Position numbers and translations under genes: made by a program. Positions 1 through 8,092 of a DNA stretch of 64,000 bases are shown here, piece after piece; within the stretch, counting starts at the first letter, position 1; every line of letters begins with the position of its first letter. The notes beneath the pieces are model-generated. The model was not told where the DNA came from. It worked only from the letters and a program-made list of their open reading frames with translations, and ran no database searches. The stretch covers positions 1 to 64,000 of the forward strand of contig JAITSQ010000020.1 in NCBI GenBank assembly GCA_031287685.1, in the 5' to 3' direction. The stretch comes from Clostridiales bacterium (GTDB taxonomy: Bacteria > Bacillota > Clostridia > Lachnospirales > WQUN01).

Positions 1-28
1 CGTCATACTTTGGCTGACCGTTTTGCAT
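1..28 (-). CDS. 5' end of a divergent gene (partial, 9 codons visible)
   Basis: The minus strand carries an ideal ribosome binding site (AAGGAGG, complement of 36-42) about seven bases before an ATG at 28-26. An open frame starting MQNGQPKYD then runs off the window. Nothing downstream is visible. Clostridial large serine recombinases of mobile elements often begin with a short polar leader like this, and the neighbourhood is full of such debris, but nine residues cannot establish a family. The AT-rich stretch 41-100 separates it from the truncated gene on the plus strand. Confidence 0.5.
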
Positions 29-110
29 GGGTTTGCCTCCTTGTAAATTTGTCTGCTCTTATTATAATTTTTTTCGACTTCTTTGTCTACTTTTTTAGTA
101 TAGCACCAAT

Positions 111-2138
111 ATGTACGGCAAGCAGACGTCGGTCAACGCGAAAATGGAGGGCGACGTCGCCTATTACAGCGTACAGCAAATAGCGGAGTTGTTGGGCGGC
201 GGCGCTTGGTGGGACAATTCCGCCAAAGTTTTTTACGCGAGAACGCGCGATCTCTTCGCAATAGACGAGTCGCCCTATTATACCGCCGTCGCGGCGTTTA
301 CGGATAACACAAAGGGCTATTACACTAACGGCGCGGCAGATTGGGCGGATTATAAAAAAATGACGTTTACGCCGGTCAAATCCGCCATAATTTATACGCG
401 CGACGGCAAAGGAAATTTGACGGACGTATGGATTCCCATGAACACCTTGAGCGGTGTGTTTTCTTTCAAGGCGGCGTATTCCAACGTAAAGGGCGTGAAC
501 ACGTGGACGTTGACGGACGCGCCTTTCGTGCGCGAGTTCACCGCCGTCGGCAAGGAAACTTATAAGCGCGTACCCGTCACAGAAAAACCCGTAAACGTCA
601 CGTTTAACGGCAAAACGCTTAACGTGCGCCCCGCCGTGCGCGAAAACGGCGCTAAGTATTATCCCGTCTACGCAATTTTGAAATTTATCGGCATTGGCTA
701 CGATAGGGATAGTTGGGATAAAAACCATGACTTCGACTGGGAGGCGAACGCTTGGGCGGACGTTGTGGAGGCGCACAATCAATGGTTTTTCACAAGAATT
801 GTCGCTTGGAAAAACGGCGTGGCGATTCTGTCCGGCGGCAACGATTTTTACATAGACATCGAACCGTTCTTGCGTTCCTTGGGCTTCGACGTGACGTTTA
901 CTGAGAATAAGGGAACTATGACGTTAAGCGTGAAACTTTCCGATGAAATGCGCTCGGTGACGGTGGTTGACACCAACGAGAAACAGCAGACGGAACATTT
1001 CGCCTCCATAAATAAGTCCCATTATGGGGAAATCGCCAAATCCCGCGTTTTCGTTAATATAAACGGTGGTGTGTCCGCCTTGGACGTTACGGACGACGGG
1101 TTGTACGTGACGACCTACGATGCGAATTATCAACAGCTTTCTTCCTCAAAAATATCTGCGGAACTGCCGATTTTCGGTGGATTCTATAGCGGCGTCCAAT
1201 ACAATTATATCGTTTTCGGGCAAAAAAACGAAGAAGAGAGCCAATATAAGGAAGTTGTGCGTATCGTCAAGTACGACAAAAATTTCAACAGACTGAGCGG
1301 TTTGAGCGTCACCAACGACCTCATAATCGCGACGGGCGATAAGGGCATACAAATTCCTTTCGACTTCTCAAACGGCTGCGAAATGGCGGAAATGGGTAAC
1401 TCCCTCGTTATCAGCATGTCTAAGGTGCAATTAAAAACCGGCGACGGCTTGAACCATCAAACGTCTTTACAGATTTTTGCCGACACGAGCGGTTTCGGCA
1501 TCAGTTTGACTAAAATCGGCAACGATAATTACGTAAGCCATTCGTTTTATGAGGGCGTTGTTTTTGACGGTTCCACGCCGGTATTCCTTAATTTGGGCGA
1601 CAGTTACCCGCGCTCTTTGCGGCTTGGGCGGCCTGACGGCGGCGGTAAATATGATTTTGTGACGCTTCATGATATACAACAAACCAAAACATACCAATTC
1701 ACAGGAGTAAACGTTGGCGGTTTCGAAATGTCCGCTACCTCGTATCTTGCCGTTGCCGCCGTATCCGGAAATTACGAAACGTCAGAGGATGAACAACGCA
1801 ATATAGTCCTGTTCAGCGTACCTCGCGGTCAATTTGGCAACTACGCCGTTCAAAAGAACGTCCTCGCGAAGTATATCGGAACGGACAGAAACGCCTCCGC
1901 GCCTATGCTCGTCAAGGTAAGCGACAACTTACTCGTCGTGTTGTGGGAGGAATTTTCTGCCGGTGGAGTACCGTCGTTAAAATATGTTCGCGTGGACGCT
2001 GACGGAAATACTTTGGGAGCAGTGGTCACCACGAGCGCTTACCGTCTGTCGGACTGCAAACCGATCGCTTTCAACGGGAAAGTGGTGTGGTACGTTAACT
2101 TTGACGGGAAAAAGGCTTTTTTCGAACTGAGTTTTTAA
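111..2138 (+). CDS. Stalk-domain (copper amine oxidase N-terminal-like) surface protein, 5'-truncated
   Basis: The 675-residue frame begins inside what looks like a copper-amine-oxidase N-terminal (stalk) domain: YYSVQQIAELLGG followed by WWDNSAKVFYA matches the central helix-strand part of that fold. A second partial unit lies near residues 170-275 (NGKTLNVRP, then FLRSLGFDVTF). The C-terminal ~400 residues are rich in short beta strands and could form a propeller, which is inference. Family members are normally secreted and start with a signal peptide. Here there is none, no ribosome binding site precedes the ATG, and an in-frame TAG lies at 96-98. I infer the 5' end was removed when mobile DNA inserted to the left, so the gene is probably not expressed in full form. 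Confidence 0.6.
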   Translation: MYGKQTSVNAKMEGDVAYYSVQQIAELLGGGAWWDNSAKVFYARTRDLFAIDESPYYTAVAAFTDNTKGYYTNGAADWADYKKMTFTPVKSAIIYTRDGKGNLTDVWIPMNTLSGVFSFKAAYSNVKGVNTWTLTDAPFVREFTAVGKETYKRVPVTEKPVNVTFNGKTLNVRPAVRENGAKYYPVYAILKFIGIGYDRDSWDKNHDFDWEANAWADVVEAHNQWFFTRIVAWKNGVAILSGGNDFYIDIEPFLRSLGFDVTFTENKGTMTLSVKLSDEMRSVTVVDTNEKQQTEHFASINKSHYGEIAKSRVFVNINGGVSALDVTDDGLYVTTYDANYQQLSSSKISAELPIFGGFYSGVQYNYIVFGQKNEEESQYKEVVRIVKYDKNFNRLSGLSVTNDLIIATGDKGIQIPFDFSNGCEMAEMGNSLVISMSKVQLKTGDGLNHQTSLQIFADTSGFGISLTKIGNDNYVSHSFYEGVVFDGSTPVFLNLGDSYPRSLRLGRPDGGGKYDFVTLHDIQQTKTYQFTGVNVGGFEMSATSYLAVAAVSGNYETSEDEQRNIVLFSVPRGQFGNYAVQKNVLAKYIGTDRNASAPMLVKVSDNLLVVLWEEFSAGGVPSLKYVRVDADGNTLGAVVTTSAYRLSDCKPIAFNGKVVWYVNFDGKKAFFELSF

Positions 2139-2199
2139 TATTCGTGCTTTACAGGGCGTATAGCCTGTTATAAAAAACATAAGCTCCCGTTTTTTTATT

Positions 2200-2467
2200 T
2201 TTAGGATAATGTGATTGCCGTTGTATGAAGCGTCAAATAGGGATTTTGTTATTTGGCAAGCAGTGTAATGTGACTGCATACCTCTTGCGAGGTACGCGTC
2301 ACATTACGGCTTGTTGGGGGCGAAACCGCCCCCAAGCCCCTGTTCAAATCGACCGCTCTGCTTGTCGATTTGTTAAGCCGAGCTTCGCTCGTCTGCTGTG
2401 CGGCTTCGCCGCTATTACCGACGGAGGAAAAATAATTTTCCCCCATCAAGCGTAACGCGAAAGTTAG
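2200..2467. other. Palindrome-rich intergenic region, candidate oriT
   Basis: Several inverted repeats are packed together. GTAATGTGA (2265-2273) pairs with TCACATTAC (2299-2307) around an inner TACCTC/GAGGTA stem. GGGGGCG pairs with CGCCCCC at 2316-2333. A 9-bp repeat CAAATCGAC/GTCGATTTG sits near 2345-2372. There is no convincing coding frame. Clostridial mobilizable elements carry similar GTAATGTGA-type palindromes and a GGGGGCG hairpin next to mobC/relaxase genes, and an intact mobC follows immediately, so a transfer origin is a reasonable inference. No nic site was identified. Confidence 0.4.
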
Positions 2468-2809
2468 TTAAAAATTCATCGCGTTCAGCCGCTGTAAAAT
2501 CTTGCGAGTTTGCTCCCAAATCTCGTCCTGTCGCGCTTTGATTTCGTCGATGTCGGCGGCGTTGATGTTGTCCGTTATGTTGACGCGGTGGGCAATTTGG
2601 TTAATATTATTACTCGCGTTTCCGAGCAGACGAACCATCTCTTTAACCGAGTCTAACTCAACATAAATGACACGACCCTCGAGCGCCATCTTCAAAAGAA
2701 AGTGGCGCATATTTTGAATTTTCGTCAGCTTCATTTTACGTTGTATAGCGGCGTATTCCTCATCGGTAACACGGAACGTGATATTCTTGTTGCGGGTTGA
2801 GTTTTGCAT
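2468..2809 (-). CDS. mobC: MobC-family mobilization (relaxosome accessory) protein
   Basis: This is a 113-residue protein. The N-terminal ITFRVTDEEYAAIQ resembles the ribbon-helix-helix start of plasmid/ICE mobilization proteins. The C-terminal half (RLLGNASNNINQIAHRVN, then an amphipathic helix) is the signature of the MobC family, which helps a relaxase open oriT. The ATG at 2809-2807 was chosen because AGGGT/GGAGGG lies just upstream. An upstream in-frame ATG would add 13 residues without a good site. The relaxase that normally accompanies MobC is absent here and survives only as tail fragments at 9500-10033 and 12873-13171. The gene itself looks intact. Confidence 0.8.
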   Translation of the reverse strand: MQNSTRNKNITFRVTDEEYAAIQRKMKLTKIQNMRHFLLKMALEGRVIYVELDSVKEMVRLLGNASNNINQIAHRVNITDNINAADIDEIKARQDEIWEQTRKILQRLNAMNF

Positions 2810-2835
2810 AAAGTTACCCTCCATTCTTGAAATGC

Positions 2836-2869
2836 GAATCGTCCGCAATCTTGCGACAGCGGACGATTC
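2836..2869. repeat. Perfect 11-bp inverted repeat between recombinase remnant and mobC
   Basis: GAATCGTCCGC (2836-2846) and GCGGACGATTC (2859-2869) pair perfectly around a 12-base loop, directly downstream of the recombinase stop codon on the minus strand. No T-run follows on either side, so a simple intrinsic terminator is unlikely. It could be an operator or mRNA processing hairpin controlling mobC. Confidence 0.5.
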
Positions 2870-2880
2870 GATAGAGTATA

Positions 2881-4423
2881 TTACGCGGTTTTCTTTTTGG
2901 CGCGATATTCGCGCTGACGGTCGCGGTGCTTGGCTCGGCGTTCATTGGCTCTACGCTCCGTCTCGATTTGCTCCGGCGTGAAAATTGGGTCCAGCGTCAC
3001 GCTGGTCGGCACGTCGAAGTTGCCGATAAAACTGAGATGGATGTCGATTTGCTGAACGCGCTTACCGCTTGACAAGTTCCATAAATCGGTCAGCTTTCAC
3101 GCTGTCGGCGGCAAAATCGTCAATATTTTTTTGTAATACTGCGATGTCGCCGTCAAGCGTGTGCTGCTCCACGTCGTACTCGCCAATCAGTCGCGTGAAG
3201 TGATTTTCGGGGATTTTCCCCGTGGCGTAGGACTCGTACAACTTTTTTATCAGCCCGTCCAATTCCTCACGCCGCCGCTTCATCTTGACGAACTGCTTCT
3301 TGCTCTCCTTGACCTCCGCTTCTACCCGTAAATTTGACGCTTCGCGGACACGTTCGACGAACTCCGCTTCATTTTGCTTGACGTATCCAGCCACGCGCTG
3401 AATGGCATTGAGAATCAAATCCTCAATGACGTTGGCACGGACGTAGTGCATTGTGCAATTTTTCGTTCCCTGCTGGTAATTTCCGCAGACGTACTCGTTC
3501 TTTTCCTTGCCCGTCCGATAGTCGGTATTTCGGGCGTGAGTAAGCAGTTTTCCGCAGTCCGCGCAGTAAAGCAACCCCGTCAGCGGGTTTGGCTTCCCCT
3601 GTGGTATCCGTTCGGCGCTTAACCTCGCGGCTTATACGGCGGCTTGCTCGTGCGGAAATTCACGGTGTGACCGCAATATTCCGGGCGAGCGAGAATGAAC
3701 GTCGCCATATGAGTTCCCCACACATACGGGTCTGCCGCGTCGAGCGCGCCGCTGTAGTTGACGTAGCCGCGTTTCGTCATATAATATGACGGTCGCTCAA
3801 CCTTGTCGTCGTGCAGTATGCGGCAGATTTCAAAAGGGCCTTTTCCCGCGACGGTAAGGTCGAAAATTTGCCGCACGACGGCCGCCGAGTCCGGGTCTAC
3901 CCGCCAGACGTTCGCGTCCGATGGGTCTTTGTAATATCCAAACGGGGGTTTGGTCGAAAGCGGCTTGCCGGACTTGCCTTTTGTTTGCAATGACGATTTT
4001 ATTTTGCGCGATATGTCGCGGGCGTAATATTCCGCCATAATCTCGCGGAACGGCACAAAATCGTCGTCGTGGTCGAAAGTGTCAACGCCGTCGTTCACGG
4101 CAATCAGGCGTATGCCACGTTCGGCGAACATCTCGCGCAATATGCCGGATTCAAGGTAATTTCGCCCCATTCGGTCAAGGCTTTTGAGGATAATCGTGCC
4201 AACCTCGTCAGCGTCAACCTTTGACATAAGTTCCTGCCACGCCGGGCGCTCGTAATTCGCGCCGCTTTTGCCATCATCAGCGAGGCAGATGTAGGGCGTG
4301 TAGCCGTTGCGCTCGGCGTATTCAATCAATAATTTGCGTTGATTTTTGATACTGTTCGATTCTTTGTCAACGCTGTCTAGGGCGCTGAGACGAGCGTACA
4401 AAAATCGTGAGCTTCGCGTTCAT
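2881..4423 (-). pseudogene. Large serine recombinase (Tn4451 TnpX/ICE type), decayed
   Basis: All parts of a large serine recombinase are present but broken. The resolvase domain (YARLSALD with the catalytic Ser, SNSIKNQRKLL, RMGRNYLESG) and the recombinase domain lie at 3619-4401. The zinc ribbon (LLYCADCGKLLTH, then YVCGNYQQG) and coiled coil lie at 3062-3580, and the C-terminal tail (IDIHLSFIGNF, REYRAKKKTA) at 2881-3075. The true start is probably ATG 4423-4421, preceded by AGGAGG. A five-A run at 4400-4404 shifts the frame after MNAKLTI. About 35 residues are missing near 3615-3625 with another frameshift near 3585-3600, and about 35 more at 3065-3072. This enzyme class excises and integrates mobile elements by Ser-mediated strand exchange. 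Here it is almost certainly inactive. Confidence 0.85.
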
Positions 4424-4478
4424 AACCGCCTCCTGTGGGCGGGCTTGAACGGTTGCGGCACATTGGTTTTGAGGTTCG

Positions 4479-4706
4479 TTAATCATACGAACGCACCTCT
4501 CTTTCAATCAAGCGGAGAATTTTTAACTCCGCTGTTTCCGTCGCGAACGGACTGGTCTCCACGTTGATAATAAACGTGGGCGCTGGTCGCCAGTGGCGAC
4601 CGTTTAGCGCGGGCAAAGCCCCGGGGGAGTCGATCCGCTTCTGCAAATTCAACGGCTCGCGCTCGTCTGTGACGGCGGTCTTAGCCACTACGGTTGTAGT
4701 CCGCAT
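4479..4706 (-). CDS. TnpW-like small transposon protein with a palindromic insert
   Basis: A 75-residue frame starts at ATG 4706 after AGGAGCTGATTACGTT. Residues around QKRI and the C-terminal ETSPFATETAELKILRLI resemble, from memory, the short TnpW-type proteins of Tn4451-like elements, where a KRRIGSTxYEV strand is followed by a DKILRLI helix. Between the two halves lie about 18 extra residues (DSPGALPALN, then GRHWRPAP) encoded by a perfect DNA palindrome, suggesting an in-frame insertion. It sits just upstream of the recombinase remnant on the same strand. The role of TnpW is not known to me, and family assignment is tentative. Confidence 0.45.
   Translation of the reverse strand: MRTTTVVAKTAVTDEREPLNLQKRIDSPGALPALNGRHWRPAPTFIINVETSPFATETAELKILRLIEREVRSYD
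4580..4610. repeat. Palindrome with 4-base bulge inside the TnpW-like gene
   Basis: GCGCT pairs with AGCGC as an outer stem. GGTCGCC (4585-4591) and GGCGACC (4595-4601) form a perfect inner stem with loop AGT. The four bases GTTT (4602-4605) bulge on one side. The layout (outer stem, GTTT or AAAC bulge, inner stem) matches the four hairpins in the repeats at 51318-52497, though with the bulge on the opposite arm. Adjacent GGGCAAAGCCCC also recalls the core of that repeat family. Confidence 0.5.
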
Positions 4707-4997
4707 AACGTAATCAGCTCCTTTTTGAAATTAGTTTTAGTTTTTTGTTTTGAGAGATTAAGCCGCCGATTGACCTCCTTTCCTCGCGGCGGCGTGTTCC
4801 GAAAATTTATCCCTCTATAATATAGGAGATTTAGATGGGGTAAATGGGAACTCATTTTGAAAAGTTTTTTGAAAATCAACAATGTTGCGCTTCGAGTGCG
4901 CGGAACACCGCTGATTTTCACGTTTGTTTTCGGCTTCTCGCGGGTACATTCCATTGTAGCGCAAGGCGCAGCGCCGCCGGAATTTTTCAAATCCCGG
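4707..4997. other. Intergenic stretch upstream of the TnpW-like gene
   Basis: No gene is supported here. The part near 4700-4860 is AT-rich, and the minus strand contains a TATATTAT-like -10 candidate near 4817-4826 that could serve the TnpW-like/recombinase pair, without a convincing -35. It probably contains the right edge of the recombinase element, but no clear terminal repeat was found. Confidence 0.3.
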
Positions 4998-5279
4998 TCA
5001 GAGTTCGCGGACGATTTCGCCGATAATCACGCTTTCGGGGCAGCCGTTTTTTCTCCGCTCGTCCGCGATAGCGTCCGCTTCGCGCAGGCGCGGAAACAGT
5101 CGCTCCGACAGCAAAAGCCTGCTATACGGGGTAGGACGGTGTTCTTTGAGGAACGCCCGGCGCATTTTGCCGCAGCGTCCGACGGGCGCAGGACCGTCCT
5201 GTGCGAGCGCGTCGGGCGGGTCTGATAACTTGAGCGCGGGGAGCAGGTAATCCCCGACTTGAACGTATTCGGGTTTCAT
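4998..5279 (-). CDS. TnpV-family transposon protein
   Basis: This is a 93-residue protein. MKPEYVQVGDYLLPALKL and the following PVGRCGKMRRAFLKEHRP, SRLLLSERL are characteristic of TnpV proteins of Tn4451-type elements and clostridial ICEs, where TnpV is usually described as Xis-like. The C-terminus (ADERRKNGCPESVIIGEIV) is shorter than the usual WVRRMNNI-containing end, so this may be a divergent or truncated member. The ATG at 5279 is preceded by GAAAGGAGAGCTT. An upstream ATG at 5336 would add 19 residues lacking family resemblance. It lies upstream of the TnpW-like and recombinase remnants on the same strand. Confidence 0.65.
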   Translation of the reverse strand: MKPEYVQVGDYLLPALKLSDPPDALAQDGPAPVGRCGKMRRAFLKEHRPTPYSRLLLSERLFPRLREADAIADERRKNGCPESVIIGEIVREL

Positions 5280-5352
5280 AAGCTCTCCTTTCCCGGCTTG
5301 CGGCCGTGCTGCGGCGTCCGTCCGTTCGTGCCGCAAGCGTAAGACCGCTATA

Positions 5353-5389
5353 AAAATAATGGACTCCTGATTAGGAAGTCCATTATTTT
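5353..5389. terminator. Bidirectional terminator-like hairpin
   Basis: AAAATAATGGACT..CC and GG..AGTCCATTATTTT form a long, nearly perfect inverted repeat with A-rich and T-rich ends, so it can terminate in both directions. It separates the TnpV-like gene from the tRNA region. Confidence 0.65.
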
Positions 5390-5504
5390 GTATCAGCCTT
5401 TAAACTGTGTCATAATTTCGTCGAACATCATTTTAATGTCCGTAATGCCCTCCGGGCACTAAAGGACAAGGAACGAAATTACGGCGTCAAGATTGAAGGA
5501 AGGG

Positions 5505-5543
5505 GGCTTTGAGCCGTCTAAATCCTTTAGGCGGCTCAAAGCC
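5505..5543. repeat. Stem-loop resembling the core of the nested palindromic repeats
   Basis: GGCTTTGAGCCGTCTAAA (5505-5522) and TTTAGGCGGCTCAAAGCC (5526-5543) pair with one G-T wobble and a 3-base loop. The left shoulder GAAGGGGGCTTT matches the left end of the core palindromes at 8608 and 42646, and the TCTAAA/TTTAG loop edge also matches the copy at 42646. The right shoulder lacks the AAAACACCG end, so it is a partial or distant copy, or a terminator for the tRNA without a T-run. Confidence 0.45.
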
Positions 5544-5566
5544 TCGAATAAAAACGAAATTTCCGA

Positions 5567-5646
5567 TGCGGACGACAGGAATCGAACCTGCACCCGGTAG
5601 GACCGGAACCTAAATCCGGCGCGTCTGCCATTTCCGCCACGCCCGC
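5567..5646 (-). tRNA. tRNA-Leu (anticodon TAG)
   Basis: The minus strand folds into a class II tRNA. The acceptor GCGGGCG pairs with CGTCCGC (one G-T). The D arm is GCGGAAATGGCAGACGC. The anticodon stem CCGGA with loop containing TAG is closed by TCCGG, followed by a variable arm and T arm GCAGG-TTCGATT-CCTGT, discriminator A. At 80 nt it has a short variable arm for Leu. The CCA is not encoded. tRNA genes are common integration sites, and a phage-type cassette begins about 160 bp away, but no duplicated tRNA 3' end was found in the window. Confidence 0.93.
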
Positions 5647-5803
5647 TTAAGATGGAGCGCCCCAAGTTTTACCCGCAAAACCGAAGCTATTATAATAATA
5701 CAATTAAAACGGGGGTTTGTCAATTTTTTTCCGATGTTTCGCGCGGGTTTTTCCGGCCGCTTCCGCTAAAATGCAAGCAGACAAGCCAAAAGGGGGAATT
5801 AAA

Positions 5804-6691
5804 TTGCGATATGAAACAATCGCGCCTATGGCGGACAAAATCCTGCAGCCGGACGGCAGCGTCGCTACGCTCGACGGGCGGGTCATAGAACCGCCGGACG
5901 AGGAGCGGGCGCGGGCGTGGCGCGCGGCTTCGCCCGCGGCGAATAAATTTCTAAGCGCGAACGGGCGGATTTGCGGCCTTGAGGAGCTTATAAAGGGCGT
6001 TTCGTTCGAGCGGGCGGTCATAATAGCCGACGCTGGAGAGAGGCTCCTTTCGCCGGGATATACCGTCGCCGGGGAAATCATCGGGCTTAGCGGGAGCTTC
6101 GAGGCCGCGGCGGCTTCGCCCATTGTGGCCTATGAGTTCGGCGCGCCGCCCAATTTGTTTTACGTGCAGGGCTATCCCACGGCGCGGACGACGGCCCTCG
6201 CGCAAGCGAACCTGTTCGGCTCGCTGTCGAACAGCGTCAGCGTTACGAAGGCGGACGGGCAGGCGGTCACGGTCTCCATAACGGATGTGGCGAACGCCTC
6301 GTCCAGCGTTAGGTTCAGAATCAGCGACGGAACGTATACCCAGACTTACAGCGTGAGCCTGCCGTCGGGGAAGTATGTGGCCGAATACGGCCTGATTTTC
6401 GGCACGCCGGGCTACGGCCTGATTGATTACTCAATCGAGCCGGCCTACGGCGGAGGCATAAGCGGCGGCGTGTATTTCTCAAACAACGCTTACAGCTCGG
6501 GGTATAATTTCCGGATTCCCGTCCGGTTTATGTACAGGCTGTCGGACGGGACGCTCGGCGGGCAAGGCTATAGCTGCGCGAGTATCGCCGATTCCCGCGT
6601 TATTATGAGCGCCGCCGAGACGGAATACGCTATGGGCGCGACGCGCAAAAGCGTCGGGAGCGCTTATACGGTGACGGCGGAGTGGGCGTAG
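5804..6691 (+). CDS. Unknown protein of the phage-type lysis cassette
   Basis: The 295-residue product is not recognised. A TTG start at 5804 is preferred because AGGGGG lies nine bases upstream. A longer frame from 5717 lacks a site. The first ~110 residues are mixed helix (ILQPDGSVATLDGRV, ANKFLSANGRICGLEELI). The rest is a Gly/Ser/Tyr-rich beta-strand region (VSVTKADGQAVTVSITDVA, YGGGISGGVYFSNNAY), typical of phage tail-tip or virion surface proteins, with no signal peptide. It is first in a tight plus-strand group ending in holin and amidase, so a structural or adhesion role is the simplest inference. Confidence 0.6.
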   Translation: MRYETIAPMADKILQPDGSVATLDGRVIEPPDEERARAWRAASPAANKFLSANGRICGLEELIKGVSFERAVIIADAGERLLSPGYTVAGEIIGLSGSFEAAAASPIVAYEFGAPPNLFYVQGYPTARTTALAQANLFGSLSNSVSVTKADGQAVTVSITDVANASSSVRFRISDGTYTQTYSVSLPSGKYVAEYGLIFGTPGYGLIDYSIEPAYGGGISGGVYFSNNAYSSGYNFRIPVRFMYRLSDGTLGGQGYSCASIADSRVIMSAAETEYAMGATRKSVGSAYTVTAEWA

Positions 6692-6707
6692 GGAAGGGGG
6701 AAGGGCA

Positions 6708-7274
6708 ATGTCCGGTAGACACGTCGCCCCGCCTTGGTCGGCGCGGTTTGTCCGCGTCGGGGGTATAGACATAGCGAATACAGGCGCGCGCGGCAGGGAG
6801 GCGTTTTTAGATTGGAGCCGCGCGGAGGAATGGGGCCTCAGAAAGCGGACGAACGAGGTCCTGGAGCCGCTTGGCGGCGTGGCGCTCCTGCCCGGCGGCG
6901 AAAAGCGCGACGGGGTGAAGATTGTTTTCGCCCCGCTGCGGACGACGGGCGGGACGGCGCTCTATCGCCCGTCGGTTTTTGACTGTTCCGGAAATATTTT
7001 GAAACAGGGGGGAGAGTCCGCCGTTCCTCTGGCCGGCGGAGGGAAAAACGCGGGCGCGCCGAGGTATTGCCTGGCGTTCGCGGGAGAGACGGGGGAATGG
7101 CCGGAGTTTGAGTGGGGGGCGGCGCCGGTTGATTTGCTTTCGTGGCGAGTTTCGCCCTCGGGCGGGGCGCAATGGAATATTACGGAGTTTTCGGCGCTGC
7201 CCGATTGGGTGTATATCGGCTTCGCCAGCCAGGCGGAGCGGTGGGCCTGGGACGAGTTTTTACAGCTTCGGTAA
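6708..7274 (+). CDS. Unknown protein of the phage-type lysis cassette
   Basis: A 188-residue protein starts 16 bases after the previous stop, with GAAGGGGGAAGGGCA before the ATG. It is rich in Gly, Trp and Arg (ARFVRVGGIDIANTGARGRE, DWVYIGFASQAERWAWDEF) and has no transmembrane segment. I do not recognise a family. Its spacing and strand indicate cotranscription with the upstream unknown gene and, across an inserted repeat, with the holin. A phage-derived structural protein is possible but not shown. Confidence 0.55.
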   Translation: MSGRHVAPPWSARFVRVGGIDIANTGARGREAFLDWSRAEEWGLRKRTNEVLEPLGGVALLPGGEKRDGVKIVFAPLRTTGGTALYRPSVFDCSGNILKQGGESAVPLAGGGKNAGAPRYCLAFAGETGEWPEFEWGAAPVDLLSWRVSPSGGAQWNITEFSALPDWVYIGFASQAERWAWDEFLQLR

Positions 7275-7332
7275 TTTAATTTTACAGCCGTTAAGCTTGA
7301 GCTTGAAAAGAGGCTTTAAGCAAGAACGGCCA

Positions 7333-7458
7333 TATAGCAATTCCGTTTGATATTGGCGTTGCCCGGTGTTTTTTCGGCACTACTGCCTGCCGAAAAAGCC
7401 ACCTTCTTGCCCGCGATTTTCGGCTTAAACAACGCCAATCAAACATGAAATTGCTCTA
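7333..7458. repeat. Nested palindromic repeat, copy R1
   Basis: The ends are imperfect inverted repeats: TATAGCAATTCC on the left and TAGAGCAATTTC read inward from the right, each followed by TTTGAT and TTGGCGTTG. Inside is a core palindrome (GTTTTTTCGGCAC and, inverted, GGCTTTTTCGGCAGGC) flanked by TTGCCCG at 7359-7365 and 7407-7413, 48 bases apart. It lies in the intergenic gap between an unknown gene and the holin gene. Confidence 0.85.
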
Positions 7459-7479
7459 TTCGGAAAAGAGGGGGTTTTT

Positions 7480-7890
7480 ATGAGCAGGACAGATTTATTT
7501 TCATTATCCGCCGCGGCGCTTGGCGGTTTTTTAGGCGCGGCGCTGGGCGGCTGGGACGGCTTTCTCCGGGGGCTTGTGATGTTTTGCGCGATGGATTTTT
7601 TGACCGGATTATTGGTATCCGTCAAGGACAAAACGTATGAATCAAGCAAGGCGTTCTGGGGAATTACGCGGAAATGCCTGATTTTCGCCCTTGTCGCGGT
7701 GGGCGTGGCGGTGGACACGGCTTTTATCGGCGACGGGTCTGTCGTCCGCACGGCGATAATATTTTTTTACGCAAGCACGGAGGGGATTTCGGTGCTTGAA
7801 AACGCCGGGAAACTGGGCTTGCCCGTGCCGGGGAAATTAAGGGACGCGCTGAAACAGCTTGGCAAAGGGGGCGGAGGAGATGTTAAATGA
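7480..7890 (+). CDS. Phage-type holin (Holin_4/TcdE-like family)
   Basis: This 136-residue membrane protein has about three hydrophobic segments (near residues 8-25, 28-45, 66-85) and the family motif around MDFLTGLLVSVKDKTYESSKAFWGITRK. Such holins form pores that let the endolysin reach the peptidoglycan or support toxin secretion. A strong AGAGGGGG site precedes the ATG. Length fits the family (about 130-150). The amidase follows two genes later, making a classical holin-endolysin pair. No capsid or packaging genes lie near, so the cassette is either a remnant or domesticated. Confidence 0.85.
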   Translation: MSRTDLFSLSAAALGGFLGAALGGWDGFLRGLVMFCAMDFLTGLLVSVKDKTYESSKAFWGITRKCLIFALVAVGVAVDTAFIGDGSVVRTAIIFFYASTEGISVLENAGKLGLPVPGKLRDALKQLGKGGGGDVK

Positions 7891-8089
7891 TTTTACTTTG
7901 AGCGGCGGGAAGGCCGTTTTGTGGCGGGGGAAGGGGCCTGAAAAGAAATCTGACGCCGGCAAGGCGACTTTTGTACAAAGGACGCTTGAGAAATACGACG
8001 AATACAGTCGAGAAAGAGCCTGCGAGCGGTCTCGCGCGGCCCGGGAGAGGAAAACGGAAAAGAGAATTCTCGCGAAAGGGGGATTTTAG
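7880..8089 (+). CDS. Small basic protein between holin and amidase
   Basis: A 69-residue highly charged protein (MLNDFTLSGGKAVLWRGKG; C-terminal RSRAARERKTEKRILAKGG) starts at an ATG that overlaps the holin end. GGAGGAG within the holin gene acts as its ribosome binding site, and it stops three bases before the amidase ATG. No family is recognised. Translational coupling on both sides suggests it is a real member of the lysis cassette. Confidence 0.5.
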   Translation: MLNDFTLSGGKAVLWRGKGPEKKSDAGKATFVQRTLEKYDEYSRERACERSRAARERKTEKRILAKGGF

Positions 8090-8092
8090 ATA

